Origin: an uncultured Clostridium sp.
GTDB lineage: Bacteria; Bacillota_A; Clostridia; TANB77; CAG-508
Direction: 5' to 3'
NCBI GenBank assembly: GCA_930980675.1
Contig: CAKNIU010000002.1
Span: 10,788 to 74,787, forward strand
DNA: 64,000 nucleotides
Position numbers and translations under genes: made by a program. This document shows, piece after piece, positions 60,428 through 64,000 of the stretch. The notes under the pieces are model-generated. The model saw nothing but the letters and a program-made list of their open reading frames with translations. It was not told the DNA's origin and searched no databases. Numbering within the stretch: position 1 is the stretch's first letter; the number at the start of each line of letters is the position of its first letter.

Positions 60428-62321
60428 AAAAGTCGATTCCTGATGTTGGTTCCACATTAACAGTTTTTTGATTTGTATAAATAACGTACCCTGGAACTGC
60501 ACCATTTGGCTTTTTTACATATTTAACTAAAGTATAGTCAACTGGTACGTTAGATGAAAACTTGGCTTTACTATAATAAGCAGCGATTTTGGCACATTTT
60601 ATTATTGTTTCCATTTTTGGCATATCACCACCACAGCGTAGTATTACGTGGCTTCCATGAATATCTTTAGTGTGAAACCAGTAATCATTATCATTTGCAA
60701 CTTTCATAGTTAAATAATCATTTTGCCTGTTATTTTTACCAATTAAAACTGTGTAACCATCAATATTCATCCTCATATAATTATCTATACTAGAAGTTTC
60801 TTTTTTTACTTCTTTATTTTGCATTTTACCATTTGATTTTAAATTAGTGTTATCATTAAATAATATATTTTCAGAAATTTCATTATATATTTCATTCACA
60901 GAATCTAAATCATTAGCATTGTCTAATTCATAGATTAGGCTTTCTAAATAATCTAATTCTTTCTCAGAATCCTTTTTTTGAGCATTTACTATTTCTAATG
61001 TATTCTTTTGCTTATTGTACTTTTTAAAGTAATTTTCAGCATTTTGAGAAGTAGAAAGTTCATTATTTATAGGAATTTTAACTAAATTATTATTATCATA
61101 GTAGTTTTCTAATTCCACAAAGTCATCTGATGTTTTTAATGTATCAATTCTATAAATATTTGCAATAAGCAATTCTCCATAAACCTTGTATTTCTCCATA
61201 TTTTGACATGCTTCTATTTTGGAATTGATATTATCTAGTTTTCTTGTAAGCTTATCTAGAGTTCCGTTAATTATTTTAAGAAGATTATTTCTATAATTTT
61301 TAAAAATATCCTCTTGAGCTTTATTAAAATAAAAATCATCTAAAAAAAAGTTTATTTGTAGGTTAGTATTTGCATCATTATGTATATTAATATTATTATC
61401 GCTTGAATCACTTAAACTCATTTCAACTTTTGAATTTATATGAGTATTATTTTCTGCATTGTCTTTAAAAATAGTATAATTATTTTTATAATTTTTGCAA
61501 ATGCTATTTCCATCTAAAATATCTTTTATATATTTGTAAATTTCTTTTAAACTATTTTCAGAAACGGTATTAGATATTTTTAACTCTTCTAAACAGCTTT
61601 GAATAAATAGTTTGCTTATTCCAGTAAATGAAGAGGGTAGTAAAGCGTCTAAAGTATGATAATCTGATTTCATACAATAATCCACAAAATCTTTTTCAGT
61701 AAAACTTAAGAAGTCTTGCTTATCTGAATTAGGAAAAACATATTTACGACCAGGCATAATGTCTCTTCTAATATTCGATGAATTAGTATTGGTTATATTC
61801 TTTTCATTTGAGATTTGAGTATTAGAGTCCTGTATGTTTAAAACTTTAGAATTGCTATTTGATGCAGTTATTATTTCAGATTCACTGTCAAACCTTTTTA
61901 AAGCATCAATTATAGTATTTTCAGAATTAACAAGAATGACATTACTGTATTTTCCCATAAGCTCAATAGCTAAAGTTCTATAAATTTTATCATTCATTTC
62001 ATTAAAGCATTCAAATTCAATAAAGCAAATTCTTTCTAAGCCATTTGTATAAATTTTGTTAATTTTTGAGTTTATTAAATATTTTCTTAGAAGCATACAA
62101 AAATTAGGCGCAACAAAAGGATTAGGCTTTTCGTTTGTTGTTAAATTTAACCTGTAATTGTTTGCACTTATATCTATATTTAGAGCGTAAGTATTGCCAT
62201 TTGCATAGATACTTATTAAAAGCTCATTTTTATTTGGCTCATATATTCTATTAACTTTACCATTTTTTAAAATTTGCAATTCATCTACAACTCTTTTTAA
62301 AACTATTCCGTCAAATGCCAT
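60426..62321 (-). CDS. rqcH: RqcH/NFACT-family ribosome quality control protein
   Basis: This 631-residue protein starts 'AFDGIVLKRVVDELQILKNGKVNRIYEP' (NFACT-N), with 'FCMLLRKYLINSKI' and 'RTLAIELMGKYSNVILV'. 'DIMPGRKYVFP' precedes the coiled-coil middle section, and the C-terminal NFACT-R domain carries 'DYWFHTKDIHGSHVILR'. RqcH binds stalled 50S subunits and recruits tRNA-Ala to add an alanine tail that marks the nascent chain for degradation. Two Asn/Ser-rich insertions (about 150-185 and 290-325) make it longer than the usual ~570 residues. It is convergent with the DUF4116 gene. AGGACTGATTAC precedes the ATG. Confidence 0.93.
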   Translation of the reverse strand: MAFDGIVLKRVVDELQILKNGKVNRIYEPNKNELLISIYANGNTYALNIDISANNYRLNLTTNEKPNPFVAPNFCMLLRKYLINSKINKIYTNGLERICFIEFECFNEMNDKIYRTLAIELMGKYSNVILVNSENTIIDALKRFDSESEIITASNSNSKVLNIQDSNTQISNEKNITNTNSSNIRRDIMPGRKYVFPNSDKQDFLSFTEKDFVDYCMKSDYHTLDALLPSSFTGISKLFIQSCLEELKISNTVSENSLKEIYKYIKDILDGNSICKNYKNNYTIFKDNAENNTHINSKVEMSLSDSSDNNINIHNDANTNLQINFFLDDFYFNKAQEDIFKNYRNNLLKIINGTLDKLTRKLDNINSKIEACQNMEKYKVYGELLIANIYRIDTLKTSDDFVELENYYDNNNLVKIPINNELSTSQNAENYFKKYNKQKNTLEIVNAQKKDSEKELDYLESLIYELDNANDLDSVNEIYNEISENILFNDNTNLKSNGKMQNKEVKKETSSIDNYMRMNIDGYTVLIGKNNRQNDYLTMKVANDNDYWFHTKDIHGSHVILRCGGDMPKMETIIKCAKIAAYYSKAKFSSNVPVDYTLVKYVKKPNGAVPGYVIYTNQKTVNVEPTSGIDF

Positions 62322-62395
62322 GTAATCAGTCCTTTCATTAAAATATTAACTTTTATTTACAAATGCTACAACCTTTAATTGTATCAATTTTGGTT

Positions 62396-63748
62396 TTAAA
62401 GTAATCCAGTCATATATACAGGTAAGTATAAAATATTATCTTGAATTTTTAAATCTTTTGTATGGATAATTATCGGATTACCCAAATAATCATTGTATTT
62501 TGTTACAAATTTTGAAATAGAAGAAAATGTGTATCTATCTCCAGACTTTACTTCTATTGGAATAATATTATGTTTTGAGGTTATTTTATTATTTAGTATT
62601 AGAAAATCTATTTCCATTGTTTCAGTAGAGTCTTCTCTACTATTTCTAGAGAAGAAGTACAATTTTCTTCCTCTGCTAACAAGCATTTGAGCTACCATAT
62701 TTTCTAAAATCATACCTTCATTAAAAGATAATTTATCAAATAATATTTTTTTATAAACTTCTTCACTTATAATATTTTTTTCATTAAAAGTCATAGAAAG
62801 AAGTAAACCAGTATCAAACATATAACATTTTAAACTGTTGTTATCAATTCTTTGTCCAAGGCCTATATTTGGCTCTGTTGTATTGTAGGCAATATTTATT
62901 AGGCCCGCATCTGTTAACCAATAAAACGCACCTTCATAATTTCTGTATCTAGCATTTGCATCTAAAGTAGATATATTGAACTTTTTCTCATGTTTTTGCA
63001 ACTGAGATGGGATAGTGTCAAAAATTTGTTCTACCTTTAAATTTAATTCATCTGCATGTTTTCTAATATCTTCGCGATATAAATTTAAAATATTTCTTTT
63101 TATTTTGTCTGCTTTCTCAAAATCTCTTGTTTCTCTATATTCTAAAACAGCCTGAGGCATTCCACCAATTATTAAATATTCTTTAAAATAGTCCATTGCC
63201 TTACGGTGAAGAGGCTGACCTAGTTCTTTTTGTGTAGAATAGCAATCTTTTATAAAGTTCATTAAAGTATCATTTCCCATAGCCCATAAAAATTCCTCGA
63301 AATCCATTGGATTCATTTTCAATATTTCCTCTTCAGATGGAATTAAAATATCTTTAACATTTTTCTTAATGGATATTAAAGAACCGGTTTCTATATAATC
63401 ATATCTGCCATCAGCAACGAGATGTTTTATTGCACCTCTAGCTCTTGGACAAAATTGTATCTCATCAAAAATAAATAAAGAGTTTCTTTCATACAATTTT
63501 ACTCCATAATATTCTGCTAAGTAAGTAAATAAATAATTCAAATTATCTAAATAGTTATCAAATAATTCTGATATTTCCTTAGGAACCTTTGAAAAATCAA
63601 TTAATATATATGATTTGTAATTTTCTTTAGCAAATTTTTCAACAATGTAACTTTTGCCTACACGTCTAGCACCTTCGATTAGTAAAGCAGTTTTGCCATT
63701 GCTTTGATTTTTCCAGTTTAAAATGTCGTTATAAATTTTTCTTTTCAT
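62396..63748 (-). CDS. AAA+ ATPase with DUF4143 domain, second copy
   Basis: This is 450 residues from ATG 63748, nine bases after GAGAGGAG; an in-frame ATG at 63805 lies before the ribosome site and at the promoter. Walker A is LIEGARRVGKSYI and Walker B is SLFIFDEIQFCPRA. The DUF4143 half has 'YMFDTGLLLSMTF', 'FNEGMILENMVAQML' and 'TMEIDFLILNN...NIIPIEVKSGD', a PD-(D/E)XK-like ending. It differs clearly from the ATPase at 14722, so the two are not recent copies. Three regularly spaced repeats lie directly upstream of its promoter. The biochemical role of the family is unsettled. Confidence 0.8.
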   Translation of the reverse strand: MKRKIYNDILNWKNQSNGKTALLIEGARRVGKSYIVEKFAKENYKSYILIDFSKVPKEISELFDNYLDNLNYLFTYLAEYYGVKLYERNSLFIFDEIQFCPRARGAIKHLVADGRYDYIETGSLISIKKNVKDILIPSEEEILKMNPMDFEEFLWAMGNDTLMNFIKDCYSTQKELGQPLHRKAMDYFKEYLIIGGMPQAVLEYRETRDFEKADKIKRNILNLYREDIRKHADELNLKVEQIFDTIPSQLQKHEKKFNISTLDANARYRNYEGAFYWLTDAGLINIAYNTTEPNIGLGQRIDNNSLKCYMFDTGLLLSMTFNEKNIISEEVYKKILFDKLSFNEGMILENMVAQMLVSRGRKLYFFSRNSREDSTETMEIDFLILNNKITSKHNIIPIEVKSGDRYTFSSISKFVTKYNDYLGNPIIIHTKDLKIQDNILYLPVYMTGLL

Positions 63749-63773
63749 ACACTTAAACTCCTCTCTAAAAATA

Positions 63774-63802
63774 ATTTTATCATAAAGTAATGCTGAATGC
63801 AA
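63774..63802 (-). promoter_or_regulatory. Promoter for the second DUF4143 ATPase
   Basis: On the minus strand: TTGCAT (63802-63797), 17-base spacer, TAAAAT (63779-63774). The start near 63767 leaves about 18 bases before the ATG. Confidence 0.65.
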
Positions 63803-63812
63803 CATTTATTTA

Positions 63813-63895
63813 CACAAAATCAAAAATAACAAAAGCTGAAATACACACAAAATCAAGAATAATGAACACACTATTTTGCACAAAATCAAAAATAA
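63813..63895. repeat. Three 17-bp direct repeats at an exact 33-bp period
   Basis: CACAAAATCAAAAATAA at 63813-63829, CACAAAATCAAGAATAA at 63846-63862 and CACAAAATCAAAAATAA at 63879-63895. The 16-base spacers between them are unrelated. The array begins 10 bases upstream of the -35 box of the ATPase promoter. Confidence 0.85.
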
Positions 63896-63952
63896 TAGAA
63901 TATAAATTGTAACTACGAATACAAGAAATTTTTGTGAATTTTTTTAAAATTA

Positions 63953-63981
63953 TTGACATTGAGCCATTTTATCAATATAAT
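63953..63981 (+). promoter_or_regulatory. Consensus sigma-A promoter reading out of the window
   Basis: TTGACA (63953-63958), 17-base spacer, TATAAT (63976-63981): a perfect consensus for a gene beyond the right edge, divergent from the ATPase. Confidence 0.75.
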
Positions 63982-64000
63982 ACAAAGGTAAAACATTGGA

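Noticed and set aside
63813..63895. CRISPR array
   Set aside because: Three 17-bp repeats with 16-base spacers are too short for CRISPR, there are no cas genes, and the array abuts a promoter.

Overview
The window is very A+T-rich, with short Shine-Dalgarno-led genes, consensus sigma-A promoters (TTGACA-17-TATAAT at several sites), a spore-coat cotJ operon, sortase-anchored surface proteins and NAD-dependent DNA ligase. This points to a low-GC, Gram-positive, spore-forming Clostridia-type Firmicute, probably host-associated. No rRNA or species marker is present, so I do not name a genus. There are no transposases, phage genes or CRISPR arrays.

Layout. 1-3.9 kb: 3' end of pyruvate kinase, a YcxB-like membrane protein, a Fic toxin/antitoxin pair on the minus strand, and the minus-strand cotJA-cotJB-cotJC operon, whose cotJC is frameshifted. 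3.9-16 kb: a flavodoxin-type reductase, a TsaB-RimI fusion, a Lon-family protease, a class B sortase followed by a 1429-residue repeat surface protein, YchF, and a DUF4143 ATPase. 16.1-50.3 kb: a 34-kb surface-polysaccharide locus, all on the plus strand. 50.4-64 kb: housekeeping and flanking genes (GT51 glycosyltransferase, tRNA-Gly, ftsY, a UPF0182 protein, pgsA, ligA, proS, a DUF4116 protein, rqcH and a second DUF4143 ATPase).

The polysaccharide locus has an early block: a GT4-Alg14 fusion with its Alg13 partner, a TupA-like ATP-grasp protein, a GT2, an EpsG-type polymerase and a frameshifted flippase. A middle block holds a short sortase substrate, two LCP ligases around the initiating sugar-phosphate transferase, a UDP-glucose dehydrogenase and an MBOAT/AlgX-like O-acylation pair. 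A later block holds several glycosyltransferases, a Wzy candidate, an intact flippase, acyltransferases, a 3-hydroxyacyl-CoA dehydrogenase with a thiolase, and UDP-galactopyranose mutase. The end is a tight run: a dockerin-bearing beta-helix protein, a cohesin-like sortase-anchored protein, a Wzz-type regulator, a BY-kinase, and then the CpsB-type phosphatase. Together these read as a Wzx/Wzy-type capsule pathway making a probably galactofuranose-containing, uronic-acid-containing, acylated polymer attached to the wall by LCP enzymes.

The most notable candidate system is the cohesin/dockerin pair inside the capsule operon (44263-47773). It suggests that a polysaccharide-acting beta-helix protein is docked onto a wall-anchored receptor and co-expressed with the capsule length-control kinase module. 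A second candidate is a beta-oxidation-type enzyme pair translationally coupled to an acyltransferase, which could supply a hydroxyacyl decoration. Smaller signals include three 17-bp repeats at an exact 33-bp period upstream of a DUF4143 ATPase, a short leader motif shared by ftsY and pgsA, and two hairpins between the Fic antitoxin and toxin.
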